Below are positions 49,774 through 59,181 of a stretch of 64,000 nt of DNA, in pieces. A program made the position numbers and the translations under genes. The notes below the pieces were generated by a model. That model did no database searches and was not told the origin of the DNA. It saw only the letters and a program-made list of their open reading frames with translations. Within the stretch, counting starts at the first letter, position 1; every line of letters begins with the position of its first letter. The DNA comes from JACVCJ01 sp052437175 (GTDB lineage: Bacteria > Bacteroidota > Bacteroidia > CAIKAF01): contig JBQVOK010000004.1 of NCBI GenBank assembly GCA_052437175.1, positions 62,001-126,000 on the forward strand, written 5' to 3'.

Positions 49774-51564
49774 ATGAATAATTTTTGGAAAACCTTTTTC
49801 GGATCGGCATTCGGTGCCATGGTCGGTGTGATGGTAAGCAGCGTACTTGCGGTGGTACTGGTATTTGTAATGATCGGGGCCATGATCGGTTCCGGCGCTG
49901 AATCCAAGGCCAAACCCCTGGGCTCTGCATCCGTACTGCACCTTAAACTCGATTATGCACTCAGCGATCAGACCAATAACAACCCCTTTGAAAACCTGAA
50001 CCGGGGCGAATTCAGCACAACTTCAAAACCCGGTCTGTACGACCTGGTAAAAGTGATAAACCACGCCTCCTCCGACGATAAGATCAAAGGTATTTACCTG
50101 GAGATATCCGAGGTGCCTGCCGGTATGGCCAATGCCCAGGAGCTGCGTAAGGCGCTGGTAGCCTTCCGTTCCAGCGGTAAGTTCGTGTATACCTATTCGG
50201 ACGTGCTTACACAAAAGGGCCTGTACCTGGCCACCGCCGGTGATAAAATATTCCTGAACCCCGCCGGTGATGTGGAGTTCAAAGGTTTAAGCACCACCTT
50301 TATTTCCTTTAAGCGCCTGCTCGATAAAATGGGCGTACAGGCCGAGATCTTCCGCCCGGAAGGCAATAAGTTCAAAAGTGCCGTGGAGCCGTTCTTCCTG
50401 GAAAAAATGAGCCCGGAGAACCGAGCCCAGACCTTTAAGTTCCTGAACACCATGTGGGCCGAAATGGTAGGCGAAATGTCTGAATCACGCAAAATTGCCG
50501 TAGCCGACATGAACCGTATTGCCGACGGACTGGAGATCTACAATACCATGAGCGCCGTTAAACTGGGCATGGCCGACAGCCTGCTGTACAAAGACCAGTT
50601 CATCAGCCTGATGAAAAAGAAATGTGGTATCGAAGACAAGGATAAACTGCGTCTCGTAGGTCCGGGCGAATATTTCGACCTGGTAAAATCGAAACTGAAC
50701 GAAGGCAGCAAAGACAATAAAATAGCCGTGGTATTTGCCGAAGGCGAGATCGTATACGGCAAAGGCGACAACGAGACCATCGGTAACGAAAGCCTGTGCA
50801 AACAACTGCAGAAAGCCCGCGAAGACGATAAGGTAAAAGCCGTGGTGCTGCGAGTGAACTCACCGGGCGGCAGCGCCCTGGCCTCCGAGATCATCTGGCG
50901 CGAGGTAGAGATCACCAAGGCCAAAAAACCGGTGATCGTTTCTATGGGTAACCTGGCCGCTTCCGGCGGTTATTACATCTCCTGCGGGGCCAACAAAATT
51001 TATGCAGACCCGGGTACCCTTACCGGTTCCATCGGTGTGTTCGGTATGCTGTACAACGCACAGGGCCTGCTCAACGACAAGCTGGGCATCCTTACCGATA
51101 CCGTAAAAACAAACCGTTACTCCGATTTCTTCAGCTTTGCACGCAATATGGAAGATGCAGAGAAAACTTACCTGAACCGCAGCGTGAACGATATTTACCA
51201 GTTGTTCCTGAAGCGTGTTTCGGACGGCCGTAAAATGAGCGTGGCCAATGTAGACAGCATTGCCCAGGGACGTGTATGGGCAGGCCGCGATGCACTGGCA
51301 CTGGGCCTGGTAGACGAACTGGGTACCCTGCAGGACGCCATTGCCGCCGCCGCCAAAGAGGTGAACGTAACGGATTATTCGATCATGACCCTGCCCGAAT
51401 CGGGCGACTTCTGGCAGTCGCTCTTCGAGCAGAAAGACAATACAGTGGACGCTTACATGAAGAAGAACCTGGGCGAGGGCTACAAGATACTCGAAGGGTT
51501 CCGCAGCCTGGAACAGACCAAGGGCGTACAGGCACGTATGCCGTTCAACATGGAGATTCAATAG
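49774..51564 (+). CDS. sppA: Signal peptide peptidase SppA, long (67K) type
   Basis: A 596-residue membrane-anchored serine protease that degrades cleaved signal peptides in the membrane. One N-terminal anchor (about 12-40), two tandem ClpP-like halves: the Lys of the dyad in KFKSAVEPFFLEKMSPE (first half, about 198) and the Ser in GNLAASGGYYIS (second half, about 395), exactly as in E. coli SppA. The RVNSPGGSALASEII segment is also conserved. It has its own terminator (51588-51620). Confidence 0.92.
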   Translation: MNNFWKTFFGSAFGAMVGVMVSSVLAVVLVFVMIGAMIGSGAESKAKPLGSASVLHLKLDYALSDQTNNNPFENLNRGEFSTTSKPGLYDLVKVINHASSDDKIKGIYLEISEVPAGMANAQELRKALVAFRSSGKFVYTYSDVLTQKGLYLATAGDKIFLNPAGDVEFKGLSTTFISFKRLLDKMGVQAEIFRPEGNKFKSAVEPFFLEKMSPENRAQTFKFLNTMWAEMVGEMSESRKIAVADMNRIADGLEIYNTMSAVKLGMADSLLYKDQFISLMKKKCGIEDKDKLRLVGPGEYFDLVKSKLNEGSKDNKIAVVFAEGEIVYGKGDNETIGNESLCKQLQKAREDDKVKAVVLRVNSPGGSALASEIIWREVEITKAKKPVIVSMGNLAASGGYYISCGANKIYADPGTLTGSIGVFGMLYNAQGLLNDKLGILTDTVKTNRYSDFFSFARNMEDAEKTYLNRSVNDIYQLFLKRVSDGRKMSVANVDSIAQGRVWAGRDALALGLVDELGTLQDAIAAAAKEVNVTDYSIMTLPESGDFWQSLFEQKDNTVDAYMKKNLGEGYKILEGFRSLEQTKGVQARMPFNMEIQ

Positions 51565-51587
51565 TGTTTTTTCATAGATTAGCGCAG

Positions 51588-51620
51588 AGCGGTATTGCCT
51601 TATGGCGGTACCGCTTTTTT
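51588..51620 (+). terminator. Terminator after sppA
   Basis: AGCGGTA and TACCGCT pair over seven bases with inner GCC/GGC pairs, followed by six T. Confidence 0.85.
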
Positions 51621-51682
51621 GTTAAAGAGCGTTATACCCCTTGCTGTGCAGAAAAAAATTGTACCTTCGGATAGATTTTGTT

Positions 51683-53197
51683 ATGGTCAACTACTGGGTT
51701 AAACAATATCTGAAGACCTGCATGCCTGCCATACAGGCGCATTATTCCGATCCGGAAAAGCTGCAGATGCGTGTGTTCAAAGAGCTGATCGCATCCGGGG
51801 TTTTTACACGTTTTGGCCGGGATAACGGTTTTGACCGCATACGCAGCTACGAGCAGTACCGCCGTTATGTGCCCATTCAGAATTACGATTCGCTCAAAGA
51901 TTACATTGCCGAAATGATGCTCGGCAAATCCAATATCCTGTGGCCCGGCAACATCAACTGGTTTGCCAAGACCAGCGGTTCGGCCGAGGACAAGAGCAAA
52001 TTTATACCCGTAAGCCGGCAGACCATCCAGGACTGCCATTACAAGGCCGGCAAGGACGTACTGGCCGTATATGCCAGTCAGCGCCCCGATACAAAGCTCT
52101 TCCGCGGAAAAAGTATGATCCTGGGCGGCAGCAAAAAAGTACACGATTTGAACGGGATGGCCCGCGTAGGTGATCTTTCGGCCGTACTGCTGAGCAATCT
52201 TTCGCCCATAGCCGAACATTTCCGCACGCCCCGCCGCAGCATTGCCCTTATGGACAACTGGGAGGAAAAGCTGGATAAAATGGTGGCTGACCTGGCCGAC
52301 CGCAACATCACCAATATTTCGGGCGTGCCTTCCTGGATGCTGGTGCTGGCCAAACGCCTCATCGAATACAAAAAAGTATCGAACCTGCTCGAAGTATGGC
52401 CCAACCTGGAGCTTTTTGCCCACGGTGCCGTAAAATTCGACCCCTACCGCGAGCAGTTCAAAAAAATAATCCCTGCCGAAGATTTCTTTTACCTGGAGAC
52501 CTACAATGCCTCCGAAGGTTTCTTTGCCCTGCAGGACCAGTTTGGCCGCAGCGATATGCTGCTGATGCTCAATTACGGCATTCTGTACGAATTTGTACCG
52601 GTAGACCGTATGAACGATCCCGAAGCCGTGGTTTCCCTGTTCGACGTAAAGCCGGGTGTGAACTACGCCATGATCATCAGCACCAATTCGGGCCTCTGGC
52701 GGTATATGATCGGGGATACGGTACGTTTTACCACTACCTATCCGTTCCGCATCGAGATCACCGGGCGTACCAAGCATTTTATCAATGCTTTCGGCGAAGA
52801 GCTGATGATCGAGAATGCCGAAAAGGCCATTCGCGAAGCCTGCCTGCACACCACGGCCTCCATCGTGGACTACACGGCTGCACCGGTGTATATGTCCGAA
52901 GCAGGCACGGGCGCCCACGAATGGCTGATCGAGTTTGACAAGGAGCCCGAAGATATCGGGCGTTTTGCCGAAGTGCTCGACAACCACCTGAAAAAGGTAA
53001 ACTCCGATTACGAGGCCAAACGCGTGGGTAATCTCACCCTGCGTTTCCCGAAAGTACATATACTGCCCAAAGGCACCTTCAGCCGCTGGCTCAAATCCAA
53101 GGGCAAACTGGGCGGACAGCACAAGGTGCCACGCCTGAGCAATGAACGCAAATACGTGGAGGAGATACTGAAAATAACAGGCGAATGGACAGAATAA
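51683..53197 (+). CDS. GH3-family acyl-acid-amido synthetase-like enzyme
   Basis: A 504-residue adenylating enzyme of the GH3 family, known in plants for joining jasmonate or auxin to amino acids; bacterial members are poorly known. The ATP-binding phrases TSGSAEDKSKFIPVS (about 98), ETYNASEGFFALQD (about 272), and the hinge region YMIGDTVRFTTTYPFRIEITGRTKHFIN (near 350) are present. The ATG at 51683 is chosen over an upstream in-frame ATG because it starts the conserved YWVKQYLK helix. It overlaps the next gene by 13 bases. Substrates unknown. Confidence 0.85.
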   Translation: MVNYWVKQYLKTCMPAIQAHYSDPEKLQMRVFKELIASGVFTRFGRDNGFDRIRSYEQYRRYVPIQNYDSLKDYIAEMMLGKSNILWPGNINWFAKTSGSAEDKSKFIPVSRQTIQDCHYKAGKDVLAVYASQRPDTKLFRGKSMILGGSKKVHDLNGMARVGDLSAVLLSNLSPIAEHFRTPRRSIALMDNWEEKLDKMVADLADRNITNISGVPSWMLVLAKRLIEYKKVSNLLEVWPNLELFAHGAVKFDPYREQFKKIIPAEDFFYLETYNASEGFFALQDQFGRSDMLLMLNYGILYEFVPVDRMNDPEAVVSLFDVKPGVNYAMIISTNSGLWRYMIGDTVRFTTTYPFRIEITGRTKHFINAFGEELMIENAEKAIREACLHTTASIVDYTAAPVYMSEAGTGAHEWLIEFDKEPEDIGRFAEVLDNHLKKVNSDYEAKRVGNLTLRFPKVHILPKGTFSRWLKSKGKLGGQHKVPRLSNERKYVEEILKITGEWTE

Positions 53198-53985
53198 GCC
53201 TCTTTGCGGCTCTGTTCTTTTATACCTTTTGTATCAGCGCACAGCAGCCTTTCCGTTTATCTTACACATTTACGGCTCCGGCTGTGGAAAAGGTGTATGT
53301 GGACGAACTGGGCAATGTATATACGCAAAGTAAGTCCGAGCTGCGCAAGTACAACATGAACGACACGCTTTTTGCCCGCTATTCCGAATTGGGCAACGGT
53401 AATATCACCGGCATGGACGTTACCAATCCTATGCGGCTTACGGTGTTCTATGCCGACTTTAGCCGCGTAGTGATCCTCGATAATACGCTGAATTACCTGC
53501 GCAATACCATAGACCTGATGGAGGAGGGCATGGAACAGGTGCTGGCCGTATGTTCCTCCTACGACGGAGGCCTGTGGATGTATAACCGCGATAATTTTAC
53601 CCTGCAGCGCTTTAATGTACAGCTGAAGCCCGACCGCAGTATTCCCAACCTCAATACGGTGATCAGTGCCGATTTCCGGCCGGAAATGATGCTCGAAAAA
53701 GAGAACATCCTTTACCTATACGACCGCGGAACGGGCATACACCTCTTCGATATTTATGCAGGTTACCTGAAAACATTGCCGCTGGCGCTGAACGGTACGT
53801 TTGCCGTGCTCGACAATTCGATCTACTGGATAGATAAAAACGAACTGCACCGCTACAGCATGCAGCGCTTTACCGAAGATACCTGGCCGCTCGCACCGCC
53901 CTCTGTATCAGCTTTTGGCCTGGGGCGTAAGAAAATGGCCCTGTACGCAGGCGGAAAAGTGTATGTCTACACAATCGAAAATTAA
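53185..53985 (+). CDS. Secreted beta-propeller-like protein of unknown function
   Basis: A 266-residue protein with signal peptide (MDRISLFAALFFYTFCISAQ) and repeating short strands such as VEKVYVDELGNVYTQSKSELRKY, RVVILDNTLNYLRNTIDL, GGLWMYNRDNFTLQRFN and NILYLYDRGTGIHLFDIYAG, with a periodicity near 40 residues that suggests a beta-propeller. No catalytic residues can be named. It is co-transcribed with the GH3 gene (13-base overlap), and the deoxynucleoside kinase gene begins 36 bases after its stop. Confidence 0.72.
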   Translation: MDRISLFAALFFYTFCISAQQPFRLSYTFTAPAVEKVYVDELGNVYTQSKSELRKYNMNDTLFARYSELGNGNITGMDVTNPMRLTVFYADFSRVVILDNTLNYLRNTIDLMEEGMEQVLAVCSSYDGGLWMYNRDNFTLQRFNVQLKPDRSIPNLNTVISADFRPEMMLEKENILYLYDRGTGIHLFDIYAGYLKTLPLALNGTFAVLDNSIYWIDKNELHRYSMQRFTEDTWPLAPPSVSAFGLGRKKMALYAGGKVYVYTIEN

Positions 53986-54020
53986 CTATATTCGTACGCT
54001 CTCAAAAACAAACTTCCATT

Positions 54021-54635
54021 ATGTATATAGCTGTTGCCGGAAATATAGGGTCAGGAAAAACCACATTGACAGGTTTGCTCGCCAAACATTTCAAATGGGA
54101 ACCACACTACGAAGATGTGGACGATAATCCCTACCTGAACGATTTCTACGAGGACATGCAGCGCTGGAGTTTTAACCTGCAGATCTACTTCCTGAAGAAC
54201 CGTTTCTCCCAGATCGTTGATTTCCGCAAGAGCGGCCGCAACATTATCCAGGACCGTACCATATACGAAGATGCACAGATCTTTGCCCCCAACCTCAACG
54301 GTATGGGTCTGCTGTCTACCCGCGACTTCAATAATTACCTGGATATGTTCAACCTGATATCGCAGTTCATTGCCCCGCCCGATCTGCTTATTTACCTGCG
54401 CGCCTCGGTGCCTACGCTGGTACGTAACATACAGTCGCGCGGCCGCGATTACGAGAACAATATCCGTCTCGATTACCTGAAGCGTCTCAACGAACGCTAC
54501 GAAACCTGGATCAGCAGCTATACCGAAGGTAAACTGCTCATCATCGATGTGGACGATAACGCGTTTGCCACCAATCCCGAAGACCTGGGTAAGATCGTAG
54601 AAAAGATACAGGCAGAGATCAACGGCCTGTTCTGA
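54021..54635 (+). CDS. Deoxynucleoside kinase
   Basis: A 204-residue P-loop kinase of the dGK/dAK/TK2-like family, salvaging deoxynucleosides. Motifs: Walker A GNIGSGKT (about 7-14), NRFSQIVDF, DRTIYEDAQIF with the ERS-equivalent, LIYLRASVPTLVRNIQSRGRDYE (lid arginines). It sits between a secreted protein gene and folE; the folE start follows 42 bases after its stop. The deoxynucleoside preference (A, G or C) is not readable. Confidence 0.88.
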   Translation: MYIAVAGNIGSGKTTLTGLLAKHFKWEPHYEDVDDNPYLNDFYEDMQRWSFNLQIYFLKNRFSQIVDFRKSGRNIIQDRTIYEDAQIFAPNLNGMGLLSTRDFNNYLDMFNLISQFIAPPDLLIYLRASVPTLVRNIQSRGRDYENNIRLDYLKRLNERYETWISSYTEGKLLIIDVDDNAFATNPEDLGKIVEKIQAEINGLF

Positions 54636-54648
54636 CATCCTTTCTGAA

Positions 54649-54676
54649 CCAAAAGCCGGCTTTGCTGTTCTTTTGG
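54649..54676 (+). repeat. Hairpin directly upstream of the folE start codon
   Basis: CCAAAAG (54649-54655) pairs with CTTTTGG (54670-54676), one base before the folE ATG; the loop holds a small AAGCCGGCTT palindrome. It could sequester the start region or stop the deoxynucleoside kinase transcript; there is no T tract. Confidence 0.4.
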
Positions 54677-54677
54677 T

Positions 54678-55370
54678 ATGATAAACGGAACACATACCCA
54701 GACCCCGTCTGTTCTGAACGGAAAGAATGCAAACGGGCATACTTCCGGGCAGGCACCGCAACCTGTTACCGATACCCCGCTCCGCCCCGGTGCATTCGAA
54801 TGCAGCGATGAAGAAAAGATCGAACGGATCAGCGAAAAATTCAGTGAAATTATGGACATACTGGGGCTCGACCTCAACGATGACAGTCTGCGCGGTACTC
54901 CCGGCCGTGTGGCCCGCATGTATGTAAACGAGGTGTTTTCCGGTCTCAACCCGGTAAACCGTCCCGAGATCACGCTTTTTGAAAATCCATACGCATACCG
55001 CGATATGCTGGTAGAGCGGAACATACGTTTTTACAGCCATTGCGAGCACCATTTTGTGCCGTTTTTCGGCTTTGCTCATGTGGCATATATTTCGTCCGGT
55101 AAGATCATCGGCTTAAGCAAACTGAACCGCCTGGTGCAGTTTTATGCCCGCAGGCCCCAGGTACAGGAAAGGCTTACCATGCAGATAGCCAAAGGCATTG
55201 CCGAAGCCCTGCAGAGCGAGCATGTGGCGGTGGTTTTAAAAGCCGAGCACCTGTGCGTGGCCTCCAGGGGCATACAGGATACCCACAGCGATACGGTGAG
55301 CTCTGTATTTCTCGGTAATTTCAGGGAGCCGGCGCTGCAGGACCGCTTCTGGAAAATGCTGGAAAGCTGA
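54678..55370 (+). CDS. folE: GTP cyclohydrolase I
   Basis: First enzyme of tetrahydrofolate synthesis, opening GTP to dihydroneopterin triphosphate. The 230-residue product has a 40-residue low-complexity N-terminal extension (Thr/Asn/Pro-rich) before the tunnel-fold domain. Zinc ligands are in FYSHCEHHFVPFFGFAHV (about 117-134) and EHLCVASRGI (Cys near 193), with TPGRVARM (about 75) also conserved. The extension is a common Bacteroidota feature. It is convergent with the OmpA-family gene, 12 bases apart. Confidence 0.92.
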   Translation: MINGTHTQTPSVLNGKNANGHTSGQAPQPVTDTPLRPGAFECSDEEKIERISEKFSEIMDILGLDLNDDSLRGTPGRVARMYVNEVFSGLNPVNRPEITLFENPYAYRDMLVERNIRFYSHCEHHFVPFFGFAHVAYISSGKIIGLSKLNRLVQFYARRPQVQERLTMQIAKGIAEALQSEHVAVVLKAEHLCVASRGIQDTHSDTVSSVFLGNFREPALQDRFWKMLES

Positions 55371-55382
55371 TAATACCCGCAG

Positions 55383-56357
55383 CTATTTTGTGGGGCACTG
55401 CACTACAATGATCTCTACACGGCGGTTCATGCGCATTTCCGATTCAGCACGCGCATTAGGATAGATCATGCGTGTATTGCTGTACCCTTTGTAGAGCATA
55501 TTTGCTGCCGGTATACCTATACGGCGCATTTCTTTATATACCGTAAGCGCGCGGTTTTCAGATAATAACTGCAGATCCCTGGGCGTTTGTGTAATTTGCA
55601 TGCCATAGGGCGCATTTACATGACCGTGTATCTCGAAACAGTCGCCCGTATTTCCTCTCAGTTCCTCCAGGTAAGCGGCCAGTACAGCCTCGCTTTCGGG
55701 CAGAAGAGCCGGTGAATTGGGATAAAAAAGCAGGTTCTCCATGCGTACGAGCTTTTTTACCTGCAGCGGTGTCAGGTAGGCTACGTAGTTCTTTTTAGAC
55801 AGGAATACCGTAGTGTCTTTATAGCCTTCGGCTTTAAAGGAAAAGGCCTGTTCCGAACTTTTTTTCTCGCCCGGCGTACTGCTGAAATTTTTGATCTTCT
55901 GTTGCGTAAGGATGTCGCGAACCTCAATGCCGAAGACGGGCTCCGTTTCATAGACGGGCTCCTCCTTTACCGGTTCCGGCATGGATTGCTGCGGCATTCG
56001 CTGACAGATAATGAGCGTAGTGCGGTCTTTTTCGGTATCCGGATCCTCTGGGTTCAGCTTCTCTCCAAACCATTCAACATGGATATCTCTTACCAGGTGC
56101 GGCATAGAACGTATTCTTGCCTCTACTTTCAGGGCTCTTTCCTGGCTCAGCTGCATGTTGTATTCGGCAGATCCGGGGCCGCTGCTGTACGAGCGGATCT
56201 CTATATCATCGTACTGTTCCCAGTCCGTTTTTGGGAAATCGGCAGGTAAGCGCGCTGAATTATAGTCGAATACTACCCGGAAGGTATCCGTCTGTGCCTT
56301 TGCCGGAGCGGAATACAGGGCCAGACATAAGCTGAGGAAGAGATAGATGTGTTTCAT
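55383..56357 (-). CDS. OmpA-family outer-membrane protein with two OmpA-like modules
   Basis: A 324-residue protein with signal peptide ending PAKA (about residue 21). The C-terminal OmpA peptidoglycan-binding domain is clear (about 205-320: LLFYPNSPALLPESEAVLAAYLEEL, EIHGHVNAP, LSENRALTVYKEMRRIGIP, RMNRRVEIIV). A first half (about 25-120: FDYNSARLPADFP, NMQLSQERALKVEARIRSM) looks like a diverged second copy. No beta-barrel is present. It would tether the envelope to peptidoglycan. Divergent from menF. Confidence 0.82.
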   Translation of the reverse strand: MKHIYLFLSLCLALYSAPAKAQTDTFRVVFDYNSARLPADFPKTDWEQYDDIEIRSYSSGPGSAEYNMQLSQERALKVEARIRSMPHLVRDIHVEWFGEKLNPEDPDTEKDRTTLIICQRMPQQSMPEPVKEEPVYETEPVFGIEVRDILTQQKIKNFSSTPGEKKSSEQAFSFKAEGYKDTTVFLSKKNYVAYLTPLQVKKLVRMENLLFYPNSPALLPESEAVLAAYLEELRGNTGDCFEIHGHVNAPYGMQITQTPRDLQLLSENRALTVYKEMRRIGIPAANMLYKGYSNTRMIYPNARAESEMRMNRRVEIIVVQCPTK

Positions 56358-56419
56358 GGGAGTTAAGTTAAAAAATGAAACGGGATTGAAGACATTATTA
56401 TTACTTTCGCATGTAGAAA

Positions 56420-57490
56420 ATGCACGAAGACTCTATCTTTTTTAGTGAATCCATTCTACGGGAAGACCAGGCCTTTGCAGTGTACCGCCTACCCGGTACG
56501 GACATGCTGCAGGTAACCCTTCTGGCTTCTGATGCCACGGCGGCTCCCCCGGCGGATGCCGCGTCTTTTGCCGTAGGCCGCTTCGATTGCTTTACACAGA
56601 GTGAACCCTGCTTTTTTCGTATACAAGCCTCGCACAGCGTTTCCCCGGAAGCCTTTCGTCCGGAACAAAGCCTGGCCGGCCTGGGCATCGGGCAATATGA
56701 AGGTACGGATTACGATAAAGCGCTTTTCTGTGCCAATGTAAACCTTGCGGTGCAGGCGATGGAGCAGGGCGAGTTTCAGAAAGTGGTACTGTCCCGCCCC
56801 AAATGGAAGGCCGGGGTTTCTGCCAAACAAACCGGAACCTTGCTGCGCGAACTGTGTGCGGCGTATCCTTTATCGTTCGTATGTCTGTTCCATCACCCGC
56901 AATTGGGCTGCTGGATCACGGCTACACCCGAACTGCTGCTGAACCGCAGCGGCAATACCCTGCAAACCGTTTCACTGGCCGGTACCCGCGTTTCTGCAGA
57001 AGCAGCCGGTGCCTGGGGCAGCAAAGAACTGGCCGAACAGCAATGGGTAACCGATTATATACAACAGGTACTGGAAGACAACGGGGTGCAGGAGCTGGAC
57101 CGACAAGGGCCGGAAACGCTGAAAACCGGGCATATAGAACACCTGCGTACCCGTTTTTCAGGACGTATAAACAACGAACACACCTTTGCCGAAGTGCTGA
57201 AGGCCCTGCATCCCACACCGGCTGTGGGCGGCGTGCCTAAAGAACGGGCGGCGGCTTTTATAAACATGCAGGAAGGGTATGACCGGCAGCTGTACTCCGG
57301 CTTTTGCGGCCCCGTGCATGTCGATGGCAGTGCCAGCCTGTTCGTGCAACTGCGTACGGCACGCATTTATACCAACGGTACACTGTATTTTGTAGGCGCC
57401 GGTATTACCGCGGCGAGCCAGGCAGAGGCCGAATGGGAAGAGACGGAGAATAAATACAGGATACTGGCACAATTCTTAGAAAGCGCGTGA
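56420..57490 (+). CDS. menF: Isochorismate synthase (MenF-type)
   Basis: Converts chorismate to isochorismate, the entry to menaquinone synthesis. The 356-residue chorismate-binding fold shows QKVVLSRPK, VSLAGTRVSAEAAG, and the end-of-family HPTPAVGGVPKERA and YDRQLYSGFCGPV motifs; the Mg-binding Glu region is present. The family is often 430 residues; here the N-terminal part is short. It is joined to menD by the GTGA overlap, the Bacteroidota menF-menD-menB arrangement. A box TACTTTCG (56402-56409) resembles a -7 element. Confidence 0.9.
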   Translation: MHEDSIFFSESILREDQAFAVYRLPGTDMLQVTLLASDATAAPPADAASFAVGRFDCFTQSEPCFFRIQASHSVSPEAFRPEQSLAGLGIGQYEGTDYDKALFCANVNLAVQAMEQGEFQKVVLSRPKWKAGVSAKQTGTLLRELCAAYPLSFVCLFHHPQLGCWITATPELLLNRSGNTLQTVSLAGTRVSAEAAGAWGSKELAEQQWVTDYIQQVLEDNGVQELDRQGPETLKTGHIEHLRTRFSGRINNEHTFAEVLKALHPTPAVGGVPKERAAAFINMQEGYDRQLYSGFCGPVHVDGSASLFVQLRTARIYTNGTLYFVGAGITAASQAEAEWEETENKYRILAQFLESA

Positions 57491-59181
57491 ACGAAAAGAT
57501 CGGCATACATGAATTAGCAGCCCTGTGTGCGGCCAATGGCATACGGCGCGCGGTGCTGTGCCCGGGCAGTCGTTGTGCTCCGCTTACACTGGCGTTTACG
57601 GCGAACCCGGAGATCGAGCTGTTCCAGGTAGTGGACGAGCGCAGTGCGGCTTTTTTTGCCCTGGGACTTTCTATGGCTTCTGCGGCGCCCGTGGCTTTGA
57701 TCTGCACCAGCGGCAGCGCCGTACTTAATTTTGCTCCCGCCCTGGCCGAGGCCTATTATGCCGATATACCCCTGGTAGCCATTACGGCCGACCGTCCCGC
57801 CTGGAAGATAGGGCACCAGGACGGACAGGCGATCCGGCAGCCGGGTGTATTCGATAATTATACTAAAAAGAGCATTGCGGTGAACGGGGACTTTGCTTCC
57901 CCGGAAGAAGCTTCTGCCGCACTGGAAGAGATACAGCAGGTAATGCAGCAGGCCGTATCTGCCCCGGTGGGCCCGGTACACATCAATATAGCCTTTGATG
58001 AACCGCTGTACGCACTGGCAGCGCCTTTCGTACCACTTCCGGAGAAAACGGAATCACCGGCTCCGGCCACACTTTCCGGCCTTGAAAAAGAAGAGATCCA
58101 AGCCTTACTGGCACAAAAATCACGTATACTCATCGCCGCCGGCCAATGGGATCATTCTCCCGTTCTCTGGCAGGCCCTGGAAGCATTTGCATCCCGCCAT
58201 GCCGCGGTGATCGTGACCGAAAGCCTGTCGAACCTGCCGAAAGAGGCAGCGCTGGTGTATAATGCCAATGAGCTCCTGCGTGTGGTGTCTGCGGATGTGC
58301 GCGCACAGATGGAGCCGCAGCTGCTCATCAGTTTTGGCAAGGGCATGGTGTCCCGTGTGCTGCGCCGTTACCTTTCGGGAATTGCAGACCTGCATCACGT
58401 ACACGTGGATGCGGGTGCCCGGGAGATCGATACCTACGGTAAGTTCAAAGCTGTATACGCTATGGCCCCGGAGTTGTTTTTCCGCGGTCTTACCCGCGAA
58501 GGCCAGGCAGAAAATGAAAATTTCCGGCAGTTGTGGCTAGAGAACGCTGCACAGGCAGAACAGAAAGCGGCGCAGCTGCTGGAGAAAATACCGTACAGCG
58601 ATCTGCTGGCCTACCGTATGGTCTGTCGCGGGCTGCCTTCGGGAATAAGCCTGCATGTAGCCAACAGCATGGCCGTGCGCTATGTGAACCTGCTGCAGAA
58701 AGAGCTGCCTGCCGACATACGTATTTTCTGCAACCGCGGCGTAAGCGGCATCGATGGCAGTACCAGTACTGCCGTAGGTTTCGCGGCCTGCCGCCCGGAC
58801 GAAGATGTATGGCTGCTGTCGGGCGACCTGGCGTTCCAGTACGACAGCAATGCCCTCTGGAATATGCATGTAAGTAAACGCCTGCGTATGGTGGTGTTCA
58901 ACAACACGGGCGGAGGTATTTTCCGGGTGATCGAGGGGCCTTCGCAGCAGCCGGGTAAACTGAACTATTTTGAAGCGCCGGTACCGAGTTCCGCCGAACC
59001 CCTCGCGCTGCGCAGCGGAGCGGCCTATTATGCGGTGCAGGATGCCGCCGGTATTGCCGCCGGTATGGAATTTTTACGTACACATTCGGGCGGTGCCGCA
59101 ATTTTAGAGATATTTACACCCGCAAAAGAGAACGAAGACGTCTTTAAGCACTTTATACAAAAACTGTCAGAACAGATATGA
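57487..59181 (+). CDS. menD: SEPHCHC synthase MenD
   Basis: Thiamine-diphosphate enzyme adding 2-oxoglutarate-derived succinic semialdehyde to isochorismate. The 564-residue three-domain protein starts at a GTG that overlaps the menF stop by four bases. The catalytic Glu lies in QVVDERSAAFFALGLS (near 44), Arg-rich PGSRCAPLTLAF and the TPP site GDLAFQYDSNALWN (about 440) with GDL and Asn ligands. The usual MenD layout (N-terminal Pyr, middle, C-terminal PP) is complete. It is coupled to menB by ATGA. Confidence 0.95.
   Translation: MNEKIGIHELAALCAANGIRRAVLCPGSRCAPLTLAFTANPEIELFQVVDERSAAFFALGLSMASAAPVALICTSGSAVLNFAPALAEAYYADIPLVAITADRPAWKIGHQDGQAIRQPGVFDNYTKKSIAVNGDFASPEEASAALEEIQQVMQQAVSAPVGPVHINIAFDEPLYALAAPFVPLPEKTESPAPATLSGLEKEEIQALLAQKSRILIAAGQWDHSPVLWQALEAFASRHAAVIVTESLSNLPKEAALVYNANELLRVVSADVRAQMEPQLLISFGKGMVSRVLRRYLSGIADLHHVHVDAGAREIDTYGKFKAVYAMAPELFFRGLTREGQAENENFRQLWLENAAQAEQKAAQLLEKIPYSDLLAYRMVCRGLPSGISLHVANSMAVRYVNLLQKELPADIRIFCNRGVSGIDGSTSTAVGFAACRPDEDVWLLSGDLAFQYDSNALWNMHVSKRLRMVVFNNTGGGIFRVIEGPSQQPGKLNYFEAPVPSSAEPLALRSGAAYYAVQDAAGIAAGMEFLRTHSGGAAILEIFTPAKENEDVFKHFIQKLSEQI

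Noticed and set aside
51632..53122. 496-codon open frame opposite the GH3 gene
   Set aside because: Mirror frame of a clear GH3 enzyme; no motifs of its own.
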